A stretch of DNA of 64,000 nt from Gordonia pseudamarae (GTDB lineage Bacteria > Actinomycetota > Actinomycetes > Mycobacteriales > Mycobacteriaceae), in contig NZ_CP045809.1 in assembly GCF_025273675.1 (NCBI RefSeq), positions 4,154,001-4,218,000 on the forward strand, given 5' to 3'. The notes under the pieces were generated by a model that was not told where the DNA came from, searched no databases, and worked only from the letters and a program-made list of their open reading frames with translations. This document shows positions 31,962-41,369 of the stretch, piece after piece (position 1 is the stretch's first letter; each line of letters opens with the position of its first letter). The position numbers and the translations under genes were made by a program.

Positions 31962-33041
31962 ATGACACACCACACCCCACGCCACACACGGCGCAGATTG
32001 CGGACTGTCGTCATCTGCACGGTGGTCGGCCTCGCGTTTGCCCTGACGCCCCTGGGACTCGCCGGATCAGCCGAGGGCGCCACACTCCGGGTCCGGCTCG
32101 GGGTGGTCTCGGTATCGACAATGTATGCGGGCAGCGACTACGCCGGAGAGGCTGCCCAGGTCAGTGGTGTCGGAGCGTCATCAATCCGGATACCGGCGAA
32201 GTGGAATCTGATCCAGCCCGGCGCCGCCGCCGCGTACAACTGGTCGCAGCTCGATCAGGCTGTCCGGGCCGCGCGAACCGAAGGGCTCGACGTGCTGCTC
32301 AATCTCGAGGGCCCGGCACCCGTCTGGGCGCAGAAGCCGGGCGCGGACCCGCTCGCCAACGGCAACGCCCCGCTCGACCCGCAGGACTTCCGGACTTTTG
32401 CCCGCGCTGTCGCCCTCCGTTACAGCCCCTATGTATTCGCGTGGGAGATCTGGAATGAGCCGAATCTGTCGCACTACCTGATCCCGCCCACAGCCGATGA
32501 ATACCTGCCTTTGCTCCGCGCCGCGTACTCCGGAATCCGTTCGTCCGGCGCGACACAACCGATCATCACCGGCGGTACGTCGAGTTCACGCGGCGATACC
32601 CGCGACATATCCTTCATCGAGCGGCTCTACCTTCTGGGCGGGAGACCCTACATCGACGGAATCGGAGTTCATCCCTACACGTTTCCCTACCCCCTGCTCA
32701 ATGACCCCCGGTTCGGCGACGGGGGCGGAGCCGCCGTCCTACGTTGGATCCGTTCCGCGATGCTCGCGGCCGGGGAGGGCAACAAGAAGGTGTGGATCAC
32801 CGAATTCGGCCAGCCGACCGGTACATCGTCCATGTCGGTGTCCGAGGCCAAGCAGGCGTCCATCGTGACCGATGCACTGTCACTGGCGAACTCGGCGGAT
32901 TGGGTCGCCGCCATATTCATATTCAATTCCCATGACCTCGTGGCAGGTCCGAGCATCCTCGACGGCAACATGGGGCTGTACCGACATGACGGCACACCAA
33001 AGCCCGTGGTCGCCGCCATCACCTCGCTCACCGGCGGCTGA
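31962..33041 (+). CDS. Secreted glycoside hydrolase (clan GH-A, GH5/GH39-like)
   Basis: 359 residues from ATG 31962 with a Tat/Sec-like signal peptide (basic HTRRRLR, hydrophobic VVICTVVGLAFALTPLGLAG, cleavage near SAEGA). A TIM-barrel glycosidase follows: FAWEIWNEPNLSHY carries the catalytic acid/base Glu in the NEP motif, and KKVWITEFGQPTG carries the nucleophile Glu. The longer in-frame start upstream lacks an SD. It converges on the exopolysaccharide operon, its TGA abutting the SGNH stop (TGATCA), and may trim or release the polymer made by that operon. Substrate is unknown. Confidence 0.85.
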   Translation: MTHHTPRHTRRRLRTVVICTVVGLAFALTPLGLAGSAEGATLRVRLGVVSVSTMYAGSDYAGEAAQVSGVGASSIRIPAKWNLIQPGAAAAYNWSQLDQAVRAARTEGLDVLLNLEGPAPVWAQKPGADPLANGNAPLDPQDFRTFARAVALRYSPYVFAWEIWNEPNLSHYLIPPTADEYLPLLRAAYSGIRSSGATQPIITGGTSSSRGDTRDISFIERLYLLGGRPYIDGIGVHPYTFPYPLLNDPRFGDGGGAAVLRWIRSAMLAAGEGNKKVWITEFGQPTGTSSMSVSEAKQASIVTDALSLANSADWVAAIFIFNSHDLVAGPSILDGNMGLYRHDGTPKPVVAAITSLTGG

Positions 33042-33773
33042 TCACGCCTGGTCGGCCTCCAGGCGATCGAGTCGGCGACCGATGACATCGCCCATCCGAT
33101 TCGCGAGTATTCGGTGCCCTTCATCATTTGGATGGATACCGTCCTCACCGAGATACCCGGACGTGTCCGCCAGCCACCGTTCCTGCGTCGGGTCGTGATA
33201 CTCGAGGTCATACTCCTCGGCCACGGTGGCCAGAATTCTGGTCATCCTGTCATGCGATGCGGGCGGTTGGGGGCTACGAATCCAGATCGGCGCCACCAGA
33301 ATGATCGCAGTTCTCGGTGACCTCTGCTGCGCCAGTTCGATGACTCGGCGCACCGCATCCCGGAGGTCACCGGGGGCTTCCATGTCATTGTTGCTGCCGA
33401 ACGCGACGATCAGGTCGGTGTCGGGGCCTGCGTTTCGCCGCACGCCCGAGAAGAAGGTGGCGCCGTCATCGATACTCGGCGTCAGGTATCCGGAACCTCC
33501 CGAAGCGACCCGGGCGAAGGCCGCCGAACGCCCTTCGGCCGCCAGGTCAGTGGCGACGACGTTGACCCAGTTCGTATAGCCATGGCCACCGAATGTTGTT
33601 CCGGCAGTTGTACTGTCACCGACAACCAGAATGTGGTGCTGTCGCTGCACCAGGTAGTTCAGCGCTGCCGACGGACCCGCCACCCGGCTGAACTCGGGTA
33701 CCTGCGAGCATCCGTTGATGCCCAGGGTCATCGCGAGCAAGGCAATGCATCCGATCCTGCTACTTCTCCGCAC
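33042..33773 (-). CDS. SGNH-fold hydrolase, probable lipoprotein
   Basis: 243 residues. N-terminal lipobox-like segment (IALLAMTLGINGC) and then the SGNH blocks: VVGDSTTAG with the nucleophile Ser, AFGSNNDME with Asn, and DGIHPNDEGH with Asp and His. Members are esterases or acetyl-transferases/esterases on polysaccharides. It is the last gene of the exopolysaccharide operon and overlaps the flippase gene by 14 bp, so a role in removing or moving acyl groups on the polymer is plausible. Confidence 0.85.
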   Translation of the reverse strand: MRRSSRIGCIALLAMTLGINGCSQVPEFSRVAGPSAALNYLVQRQHHILVVGDSTTAGTTFGGHGYTNWVNVVATDLAAEGRSAAFARVASGGSGYLTPSIDDGATFFSGVRRNAGPDTDLIVAFGSNNDMEAPGDLRDAVRRVIELAQQRSPRTAIILVAPIWIRSPQPPASHDRMTRILATVAEEYDLEYHDPTQERWLADTSGYLGEDGIHPNDEGHRILANRMGDVIGRRLDRLEADQA

Positions 33774-34965
33774 GAACTGCTCCCATCATCACGATCAGGA
33801 CAACGACCTGAGAAACGACTGCCACCGAGCCCAACGCAACCGCGCTGCCCGACCGGCCCAGAGCCGCGATCAACGTGAGGCCCACCACAGAACCCGCCAG
33901 AATTGACCACATCGCGTGCCGGGGTCGACCGTCGGCCAGCAGTCTTGCGTTGAAGCCCTGCGAGAATGAGCTCACCGCTGCGCCGACGATCGCGCCTATG
34001 AGGATCGGCAGTGCCGCGTCGTACTCCGGCCCCGTGAAGTGCAGCAGGAGGTAGGCCAGCGGAACAGCCCCCAGACACACCAGAATCGCGTAGCCGCCAC
34101 AGGCGCCGTAGAGCTGTCTGGTCAGCCGCTCACGCGCGGCGATACTCCCCTGGCGCCGGACGAGTTCCGGAACAGCTATCGCGGCAGCCGATGTCGGCAC
34201 CAAAGCGATGGGACCCACCACTCTGGTGGCCAACGCGAACCAGCCGGTCACTTCGGGCGAGGCCACCAAGCCCAACAACGGCAGTTGCAGCTGCGTCGTC
34301 ACCGCCGACAGCGAGTACCCCCAGTAGTCGAGGCCACCGGATACGCAGGACAGCGCGCCGGCGGGATCCACCCCCGCGGCGGCACGGATCGGCACCAGCA
34401 CACCGACAACCACCGATACCAGGAAGGCCACCACCATCACTGCCCATGAGTGCTCGGTCCACCGGTCCATCTGGATGACGATGACCGCGAACAGCGGCGG
34501 CATGCGATGGGTCACCACGAGCAGGTTGGCGATGCCCTGACGGTCGAGTCCGGTGAAATGCGCCTGCGCGTACCCCTGAACAGCGTCTCCTATCGCGAAC
34601 ACGAGGCCCGCGATCACCGGCATCCCCAGCCCGGCGAACCCGCAGACCGCCACCGCGAGTGCCCCGGCGAGCAGTATCGCCAGGACGTACATCACATACA
34701 GTTGCCCCGCCAGGTGGCGGTCCTGTCCGGCGATCCGCAGCACTCGCACCGGAGCACCGAAGCCACAGACCAGACCACCGACCGAGCCCACCGCGAAAGC
34801 CGCCATGAAGACGCCGAACTCGGCCGGGCCCGCGGCGCGGGCCACCAGCACGATCACCACACCGAGGCCGAGCGAACTGATGATCCTCGATCCCACGCGT
34901 CCGAGCACGCTGAAGACCACGGCAGACGCGCCGTCAGTACGACGAGCTCGGGTGGGGACGCCCAC
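33760..34965 (-). CDS. Polysaccharide flippase, Wzx/MATE-like
   Basis: About 401 residues from GTG 34965 (SD GGGAGGAG); the frame continues upstream into the neighbouring GT2 gene, which argues against a longer start. About 12 membrane helices and the N-terminal FSVLGRVGSRIISSLGLGVV-type region are typical of oligosaccharide flippases. It would flip the lipid-linked repeat unit made by the operon's transferases to the outer face. Confidence 0.85.
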   Translation of the reverse strand: MGVPTRARRTDGASAVVFSVLGRVGSRIISSLGLGVVIVLVARAAGPAEFGVFMAAFAVGSVGGLVCGFGAPVRVLRIAGQDRHLAGQLYVMYVLAILLAGALAVAVCGFAGLGMPVIAGLVFAIGDAVQGYAQAHFTGLDRQGIANLLVVTHRMPPLFAVIVIQMDRWTEHSWAVMVVAFLVSVVVGVLVPIRAAAGVDPAGALSCVSGGLDYWGYSLSAVTTQLQLPLLGLVASPEVTGWFALATRVVGPIALVPTSAAAIAVPELVRRQGSIAARERLTRQLYGACGGYAILVCLGAVPLAYLLLHFTGPEYDAALPILIGAIVGAAVSSFSQGFNARLLADGRPRHAMWSILAGSVVGLTLIAALGRSGSAVALGSVAVVSQVVVLIVMMGAVRAEK

Positions 34966-34982
34966 GGATGCTGCTCCTCCCA

Positions 34983-35807
34983 CTATTTCATTGCGCGGAT
35001 CGCGGCCCGAACGCGCCGGTATGCAGGGTGCAGCCGAACCGGCCACGTGACGAGGAGAACGACATGCAAGATCGTGGAGCCGAACGCCCGCACACGTAAC
35101 CCCGCGGACTTCGCGTATGCCTGTCGCACCGCGTGGCTCTCGGAGACGAACTGCCGGCCGAGATTCGACGACTTCGACGCGTCGTGCAGGCGCAACGCGC
35201 CGACAGGGGCATCGACGAGGACCTGCCGGGGAGCCGCGGCCGCCATCCGCAGCTGTAGCTCAAGATCCATGACCGTGTTGAGGTCGTTCCTGAATCCACC
35301 TACCGACCGCAAGAACTCTGTCCGCATCGCGATGGAGCCGGAGAATCCCGCGATCCCCCGGACCACGCAGTATTCGACGGTCAGCAGATGTCCGGGAAAC
35401 TCGTCGACAGTCGACCCGTCGGCGCGGAGCAGGCGATGTCCTCCGATGACGAGATCGACGGCGGGGTGCGCGGCAATCTCACGTTTGAGCGCGGCGATCC
35501 CACCGTCGAGCACGAGATCATCGGCGTTCAGCCACACGCACCATCGGTTGCGCGCCCGGGCCAGGCATCGATTGAGACCATCGGACTGCCCGTCATCCGG
35601 TTCGACCACAACCCGTATCCGTGGGTCGCGCTCGGCGGCGGCCAGTAGGGCCGCTGTAGTGCCATCCGTCGAACCGGCGTCCTGTATCACCAGTTCGTCG
35701 CCATCACCGAGTTGATCGAGGACGCTGCCGAGAGCGGGATCCAGATACGGCCCCGGGTTGAACACCGGAATCAGTACCGAAAGAGCTTGTTCTTCTTGAC
35801 TGTTCAC
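34983..35807 (-). CDS. Family 2 glycosyltransferase
   Basis: 274 residues from GTG 35807. GT-A fold: SVLIPVFNPGPYL, the DAGSTDGT sugar-nucleotide motif, and WLNADD as the DxD-like metal site. C-terminal helices (VVLLVTWPVRLHPAYRRVRA) may associate with the membrane. Its start overlaps the wcaF stop by 4 bp. Adds one sugar to the repeat unit; donor unknown. Confidence 0.9.
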   Translation of the reverse strand: MNSQEEQALSVLIPVFNPGPYLDPALGSVLDQLGDGDELVIQDAGSTDGTTAALLAAAERDPRIRVVVEPDDGQSDGLNRCLARARNRWCVWLNADDLVLDGGIAALKREIAAHPAVDLVIGGHRLLRADGSTVDEFPGHLLTVEYCVVRGIAGFSGSIAMRTEFLRSVGGFRNDLNTVMDLELQLRMAAAAPRQVLVDAPVGALRLHDASKSSNLGRQFVSESHAVRQAYAKSAGLRVRAFGSTILHVVLLVTWPVRLHPAYRRVRAAIRAMK

Positions 35808-36385
35808 TTCCAGCCTTCCGACTCTTGGGCGATGTTCTCCGTCGGCGCAGTCTCCTGACGCACAAATGTTCCCGGCGCGATGTCACGGGAGGCGACGGCA
35901 CCCGCACCCACTGTGGCGCCACTGCCCACCCGCACACCGCTGAGAACGGTGCCCCGCAGGGCGATCCACGCGCCGTCGTCTATCCGGACCGGCCGGGAGT
36001 TCCGTGCGAAAACCGGAGAACACGCGTCATGACTTCCCGAACACACCACAGCCTGCTGGGACAGACAGACGTTCGACCCGATTGTCACCGTTTCCGGGTT
36101 GATGATCCAGACAGCCTCGCCGATCCACGAATGGTCGCCGACAACGAGCTTCCACGGCAGGTCGATCCGCACGCGGGGCCGCACAATGCATCCCTGTCCG
36201 AAGCGGGCCCCGAACAACCGCAGAATCGCGAGCCGCGCGCGGTTGGGACACCACCACCGCACGCCCACCATTCCCCACACCGCCAGCCACAGCACCCGCA
36301 CATATGTGGCGCGCCCCCTGTCGAAACCCGAGTCCGGGTATCCCGCGAGGTTCCGGATAACCACGCCATGCGGCTGCCCTTTCAT
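35804..36385 (-). CDS. wcaF: WcaF-like O-acetyltransferase (left-handed beta-helix)
   Basis: 193 residues with hexapeptide repeats (IVRPRVRIDLPWKLVVGDHS, VTIGSNVCLSQQAVVCSGSH) of a left-handed beta-helix acyltransferase. The N-terminus GYPDSGFDRGRATYVRVLWL matches colanic-acid WcaF type enzymes. Likely acetylates a sugar of the polymer using acetyl-CoA. It shares 1 bp with the Wzz-like gene upstream. Confidence 0.88.
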   Translation of the reverse strand: MKGQPHGVVIRNLAGYPDSGFDRGRATYVRVLWLAVWGMVGVRWWCPNRARLAILRLFGARFGQGCIVRPRVRIDLPWKLVVGDHSWIGEAVWIINPETVTIGSNVCLSQQAVVCSGSHDACSPVFARNSRPVRIDDGAWIALRGTVLSGVRVGSGATVGAGAVASRDIAPGTFVRQETAPTENIAQESEGWK

Positions 36386-37077
36386 TACAACCTCAGTTCC
36401 TGCGTAGGACGAAGATCATCATCGGCCATGTCCGGCAGCACTTCTCGCGCGCCTTGGACCGTAGCAGGGTCGTTCGCGCCGCGGCGTCGGGAACGCTCGG
36501 GAATCAGGATCGCCAGCAGACTTCCCAGAATCAGTCCACCCACCACCCAGGCGCCGATCACCTTCCAGTTGTAGGCGGGCACCTTTTCGATGGCCGACGC
36601 CGCCGGCTGAATCACCATCAGACCCAGCGACGGGGTGCCGCCGCTGATCGGCGCCTCCGCACGGCCCACCAGATGTACGAGCTGATCGGCCACCGCCTGT
36701 GCCATCGCGGCAGCACGCTCCCGGTTGCTCGATCGCGCGGAGATGTCCACCAGCACACTGCCCGGTACAGATGTCACCTGCAGACTCGATGCGATGTCCC
36801 CGGCGGTGACCCCGCCTCCGACGTCTTCCGCCGCATTGAGAAGAAGTTCGGGCCCGGTGGCCATCTCGGCATAGGTTGTGACGCGGGACTGCCCGGCAAG
36901 CGCTCCCTGATTCGCGTCGGTGACGTTCTGCGCGGCCGTGGCCACGAACAGTCGAGCTGTCGCACGATAGGAATCCGACGACGATATCGCCTGTGCGACC
37001 GGGATAGCCACTGCGATCAGAGCGCACAGCACCACCCACAGTATTCGACGACGGTAGATTTCCAGCAGCGAATTCAC
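36385..37077 (-). CDS. Wzz-like chain-length regulator without kinase domain (first copy)
   Basis: 230 residues: N-terminal membrane helix (ILWVVLCALIAVAIPVAQAI), an outer domain (YRATARLFVATAAQNVTDAN...), a Pro-containing second helix (VIGAWVVGGLILGSLLAILI) and a short basic cytoplasmic tail. This is the polysaccharide co-polymerase layout, but no BY-kinase domain (Walker motifs, Tyr cluster) is attached. It overlaps the polymerase gene by 4 bp. Confidence 0.88.
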   Translation of the reverse strand: MNSLLEIYRRRILWVVLCALIAVAIPVAQAISSSDSYRATARLFVATAAQNVTDANQGALAGQSRVTTYAEMATGPELLLNAAEDVGGGVTAGDIASSLQVTSVPGSVLVDISARSSNRERAAAMAQAVADQLVHLVGRAEAPISGGTPSLGLMVIQPAASAIEKVPAYNWKVIGAWVVGGLILGSLLAILIPERSRRRGANDPATVQGAREVLPDMADDDLRPTQELRL

Positions 37078-38378
37078 TTGACCAACCTCCAGATCCGGGA
37101 GCTATAGATGACTTTGTTCGTGAATTTCCGGGGTCGGGGGGCCAACGAAGGAGGGACCGCGACCCTGGTCGAGTCGAGCATGAACACAAGGACAACGGTG
37201 AACGGGACGATCCCGAGAAAGTATGGGACAAACAATGATTCCAGTGTGGAGGCCGCGGCAAGTCCGCAAAGAAACAGGAGCAGGTATTCCCGCTCCTCGC
37301 CGGCCAGGAGAACCACTTTGGATACCACTGCGGCAACGATCAGGAGGAGTCCGACCAGGCCCACCGAGACGGTGATGTCGAGCCAGGAATTGTGTGGAGA
37401 ATAGTTGGCATCGAACAATGCCGACGCCCCGAACGTCTCCCATGCGGTGGCCCCCCGCCCGAGGACGGGGTCGGTGGCGATCATCGACCGCGCCGACAAC
37501 CACAGCGCCGCACGATAACTGAAGTCCGCTGCGCTGAAGTTGTATATCGCGGGTATCAGCGATGCCAGTACCGATGCCCCCAGTAGCCACAGGAGCGCGG
37601 CCGACCGCCGGTCCGGGCGCACAAGGCGACCGAGTGCGTAGCCCAGGACGATCACGACGACCGCAGCGATCGCGGTGCGGCTACCCGACAGCTCACAGAT
37701 GACGCCTACACCGACGATAACCAGGACACCGCGCCACCACGGGATTCGCGCCAGCGCGAACGGCAGGAGCATTGCCACCGTGATACCCAGGATGTTCCCG
37801 TTGCCGGCGAACTCCGAGGTCAGAACCGACCCTGCCGTACCGCATTTGTCTACGCGGCAACCGGTGACCGACGACGGTACGAGCAGCACCGTCAATGCGA
37901 TCGCCACCGCCGTGCCGAGAAGCCCGAGACGACAGCCCACCGCGATCACGTCCAGGCCGATGCGCCCGGTCTTGACGACAACCGATGCCAAGATCGCCGC
38001 CGACAGAGCCCACCGCGGCAGGTTCTGGATGTCGGCGCCCGGGCCGAGGATCAGACTCAGCAGCGCGAGCACCGATACCGGAACCAGCAATGCCGCCGAG
38101 ATATCCAGGCGGGCAACGCCGCTGTGGATCTTCGTCGCGAGTGACCAGAGCACAAGCAGGCATGCCGGGAAGTACCACGCCGCCGGATACCATGGCGCAG
38201 CCGCCACGCCTCCGAGAAGCGCCGGTCCGACGAAGAATGTCATCCCTATCGGCCACGCGGTCAAGAAGAACAGGAGCGCCACCATGATCCGGTCGTCGCC
38301 GGACAATGATCGCGGTCTGATCGGCGAGCATCCGATGAGCACAGCGGCGAGGGCCACCACCGCGTAGACGGTCACCAT
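37074..38378 (-). CDS. Polysaccharide polymerase, Wzy / O-antigen ligase-like
   Basis: 434 residues with about 12 membrane helices and a large outer loop near the C-terminal third (LSARSMIATDPVLGRGATAW...NYSPHNSWLDITVSVGLVGL). That pattern, with the GRGA and HN(S)xL motifs, is typical of the Wzy_C/O-antigen ligase family. Strong SD GGAGGTGA. It would polymerise flipped repeat units, with length set by the Wzz-like proteins on each side. Confidence 0.88.
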   Translation of the reverse strand: MVTVYAVVALAAVLIGCSPIRPRSLSGDDRIMVALLFFLTAWPIGMTFFVGPALLGGVAAAPWYPAAWYFPACLLVLWSLATKIHSGVARLDISAALLVPVSVLALLSLILGPGADIQNLPRWALSAAILASVVVKTGRIGLDVIAVGCRLGLLGTAVAIALTVLLVPSSVTGCRVDKCGTAGSVLTSEFAGNGNILGITVAMLLPFALARIPWWRGVLVIVGVGVICELSGSRTAIAAVVVIVLGYALGRLVRPDRRSAALLWLLGASVLASLIPAIYNFSAADFSYRAALWLSARSMIATDPVLGRGATAWETFGASALFDANYSPHNSWLDITVSVGLVGLLLIVAAVVSKVVLLAGEEREYLLLFLCGLAAASTLESLFVPYFLGIVPFTVVLVFMLDSTRVAVPPSLAPRPRKFTNKVIYSSRIWRLVK

Positions 38379-38989
38379 GAGCTGTCACCTCCGGACTCGT
38401 CATGCCCGATCCATCGGCAGCGCAGCATGACCAGACAGAACCCGAAGGTCATGCCCACCACAAGCCACTGAACCGTCACCAGCAACCCACTCTTCGCCGG
38501 AGTCGCGTATTCAGGCATGGCCCGGCCGGCGACGGTGACCCGCACCGGAATGGGATCCTCGCGTACGGGTATGACACGGGCCAGTTCGTTGGCGACCGCG
38601 TTCGCCCGGTAGGACGCGAGTTCACGCGTCGATCCCGTCGTCGACAACAGAATCAGGGAAGTGGACTTCGGTGAGGAGACCGTCAGGACACGACCCAGTT
38701 CCGGCCCGGACATCGTCAGTCCGTGGCTGGTGACCACTCTGTCGAGAAATGTCGATGCCTCGGCAATCGCCGCGTACTCGGCTATGCGCGAATCCATCAG
38801 CTGCGCTTCCCGCATACCGCCGCCGTCACGCAGACCACCGTCCGCCGATGTGACGATCGACGCGGTTGCGGTGTACTCGGGGTCGGAGAAGTACGCGAAG
38901 GATCCACCCACCAGCACTGCGCCGCACATGCTTGCGACGATGATCCACCATGATCGTCTCAGAAGGCCGCCGAGGTCCGCGGTCAGCAT
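38372..38989 (-). CDS. Wzz-like chain-length regulator without kinase domain (second copy)
   Basis: 205 residues from ATG 38989: MLTADLGGLLRRSWWIIVAS, first helix, outer domain (FSDPEYTATASIVTSADGGL), second helix near the C-terminus (LVTVQWLVVGMTFGFCLVML) and a short tail. It overlaps the GT4 gene by 7 bp and the polymerase gene by 7 bp. It is a second kinase-less co-polymerase in one operon, clearly divergent from the copy at 36385. Confidence 0.85.
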   Translation of the reverse strand: MLTADLGGLLRRSWWIIVASMCGAVLVGGSFAYFSDPEYTATASIVTSADGGLRDGGGMREAQLMDSRIAEYAAIAEASTFLDRVVTSHGLTMSGPELGRVLTVSSPKSTSLILLSTTGSTRELASYRANAVANELARVIPVREDPIPVRVTVAGRAMPEYATPAKSGLLVTVQWLVVGMTFGFCLVMLRCRWIGHDESGGDSSW

Positions 38990-40119
38990 CGTGCACCTCG
39001 AGAGCGGCGGCCGGTACCGCACCCGTGGTAGATCTGCTCCAGTTCGGCACGGATCGCGTTCATGGAGAAGTGCTCGCGCACTGCCCTTCTGCCGTTGCGA
39101 CCGTGCGCATGGGCCGCGTCGGGGTTGTCGAGGTAGAAACTGATCGCGTGTTTGAGCGCGGCGGCCGATTCCTCCACAACAATTCCGCATTCGTACGTGC
39201 GAACAGCATCCGCCAGACCGCACGTCCGAGTGACCACCACGGGTCTGCCCACCGCCATCGCTTCCAGCACCGACATCGGGTACGGCTCGTTGACCGCTGG
39301 CAGAACGTACACCGATGCGCGCGCCATCCTGCCGGCCACGGCGTCCGGGCTGACCGGACCTTCCAGGGCGACACCCCCGTCTTCGCCGACCTGCGCCTCT
39401 AGCGCGGCGAGCATACCGCCGTCGGGGCCTACCACGGTGAACGTCGCCGACGTGCCCGCCCGCAGAATGTCCTGGGCGACGCGCACGAACAGGTCGGGAC
39501 GTTTTCGTTGATGGAGCCTGGCGAGAAAGAGGACTTCCGGTGGTCCGTCCGGTGGCTCGACGTACTCAGCCGGCATCGGCACACCATTTCGCAGGCACGC
39601 TGTGTGCAGATCATTTCCGGCGAACTCTTGCAACAGACCCAATTCGGTGCCGGTCAGGTACAAGACCCGGTCGGCCCCGCGGAGCGCGGGCCGGGTGAGG
39701 AACCTGTCCAACGGCACCGACAGCGGGTGATTCGACAGGTCGATCATTCCGTGGGTTTGCACCACGTACGGAATCCCTCGGCGGGATACGAGTGTGGCGA
39801 CCGGAAGTGTCACGAACTCACGGGAGAGGTGGATGTGCACGATGTCGTAGTCACCGATATCGCGCACCAGGCCACGTACCAGTCCCTTCGCGTACAGTCC
39901 CGCGAAACCGATTCCCGGGATCACCTGTGCCGCGGGCCGGAGCCTCATCCGCACTCCGTCGACGTGCATACGCTCACCGCCGAATCCGCGAGCCGCACCG
40001 GCGAGCGTCACCTCATGCCCCGCGGCCGCAAGCGCGAGTGCTTGATTCATCGCGACGCGAACCGGCCCGCCATACTCCCCGTCCGGGGTGAACAATGTGG
40101 CGACCTGAAGGATCCTCAT
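38983..40119 (-). CDS. Family 4 glycosyltransferase
   Basis: 378 residues from ATG 40119 (SD GGAGGGGG; longer frame upstream rejected). GT-B fold: MRILQVATLFTPDGEYGGPV at the N-terminus, an acceptor loop, and the C-terminal donor-site EPYPMSVLEAMAVGRPVV with an E-x7-E-like motif. Ends in an Arg/Gly-rich tail. It overlaps the lipase-like gene by 4 bp. Confidence 0.9.
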   Translation of the reverse strand: MRILQVATLFTPDGEYGGPVRVAMNQALALAAAGHEVTLAGAARGFGGERMHVDGVRMRLRPAAQVIPGIGFAGLYAKGLVRGLVRDIGDYDIVHIHLSREFVTLPVATLVSRRGIPYVVQTHGMIDLSNHPLSVPLDRFLTRPALRGADRVLYLTGTELGLLQEFAGNDLHTACLRNGVPMPAEYVEPPDGPPEVLFLARLHQRKRPDLFVRVAQDILRAGTSATFTVVGPDGGMLAALEAQVGEDGGVALEGPVSPDAVAGRMARASVYVLPAVNEPYPMSVLEAMAVGRPVVVTRTCGLADAVRTYECGIVVEESAAALKHAISFYLDNPDAAHAHGRNGRRAVREHFSMNAIRAELEQIYHGCGTGRRSRGARC

Positions 40120-41369
40120 CTGTTCGCCCCCTCCTGCACGCACGTGGCCTGCACCGGGTCTCCGGCGAATCGGGACGCCAGCCAATCCGTTGCCCGGCTG
40201 TCGATGCGCAGGTCGGAGTGGCCGGCATCCTCGAAGCGATGATCGACGCCGGTTCCGAACGAACATGCCTGCGCTATCGCCCGGCCCGTCCACTCCGCCG
40301 GTATCATCTGGTCCCGGTCGCCGTTGACCACCAGTACGGGGACAGTCGTGGGTTTCTTGGGCAGTGCGTTCTGCCTCAGCACTCCGGACAGTAAGTCCCA
40401 TTCATCCGCGCTCAGGTCGAGGCCGCCGACAGAAGCCAGATGTCGGGCCGCCTGGGCCCTGGCGGCGCTATCGCAGCCCAGAGCCCGTGCGCGCAGGTCG
40501 TCATCGACCCCGCCGAGGCGTGCCGACACGCCACCGAGATCGTGGCCGGCGTTGAGCGCCCCCTCCACAATCAGCGGCAACACGGTGCGCTGGTCGTCGG
40601 TGAGCGCATCGGCCTCTCCCGCTTCCGCCAAGGGCGTGATATTAAGCGGCGGAGATAACGTGACCGCACCCACGAGGTCCAGGCCGATACCGTAGTCCTG
40701 CGCGAGTTCGGCTGCGGCCCAAGCGGCTTGTCCACCCTGGGAATCACCGACCGCAGCCCACCGCCGGTCGACGTCCGCGGAGAGTCGGTGCAGAACCCGC
40801 ACGGCGTCGATGACGTTGCGTCCGGCGGCACCGGCATCCAGATAAGGGTGGGCACCGTCGTCGCCGAGTCCCTCGTAATCGGTCAGTGCTACCGCGTAAC
40901 CCGCGTCGAGCAGCGATCGGACCAGTTTGTCGTAGCCGCGTAGCCGCGAGTCCCACGTCGGCCCACACCGATTCGCCACCCCCACGGTGCCATGTGCAAT
41001 GGAAACCACCGGCCAGCCGGCAGCAGGCGGTGTTCCACGCGGAATGAAGAACGCGCCGCTCACCCGTGAGTCGGCTCCCGTCGGACCCGTCGACCGATAC
41101 ACCAGTCTCTCGACGGTGCGGGCACTGGCGCCGAAGCTGGTCCCGAGGTCGGCCGCGTCAAGCCGTTCGAGAATTCTGCCCTGCGGCGGCCGATCGGTGC
41201 CCCGCCAAGGAACCGGGTCGAGGTACGCTCCGCCACCGCCCACCCGCGGCGGCCCTGTTCCGCACTGGGCCAGGACCAGGACGGCAAGCACGGGGACGAC
41301 AGCGAGCCGCGCCGGCATAACCGCGGCAGCGCGTATTCGCTCCTTCACCCAGGAAACCCGCGCCATCAT
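40116..41369 (-). CDS. Secreted alpha/beta-hydrolase, lipase-like
   Basis: 417 residues. N-terminal export signal (MPARLAVVPVLAVLVLAQC); the Cys could be a lipidation site, although Gln before it is unusual. Catalytic elements: oxyanion SIAHGTVG, nucleophile elbow GDSQGGQAA, Asp in NGDRDQMIP and His in DAGHSDLR. This matches secretory lipases of actinomycetes. Its place inside the polymer operon, next to an acyltransferase-like gene, suggests that it acts on acylated polymer or on its lipid carrier. Confidence 0.85.
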   Translation of the reverse strand: MMARVSWVKERIRAAAVMPARLAVVPVLAVLVLAQCGTGPPRVGGGGAYLDPVPWRGTDRPPQGRILERLDAADLGTSFGASARTVERLVYRSTGPTGADSRVSGAFFIPRGTPPAAGWPVVSIAHGTVGVANRCGPTWDSRLRGYDKLVRSLLDAGYAVALTDYEGLGDDGAHPYLDAGAAGRNVIDAVRVLHRLSADVDRRWAAVGDSQGGQAAWAAAELAQDYGIGLDLVGAVTLSPPLNITPLAEAGEADALTDDQRTVLPLIVEGALNAGHDLGGVSARLGGVDDDLRARALGCDSAARAQAARHLASVGGLDLSADEWDLLSGVLRQNALPKKPTTVPVLVVNGDRDQMIPAEWTGRAIAQACSFGTGVDHRFEDAGHSDLRIDSRATDWLASRFAGDPVQATCVQEGANR

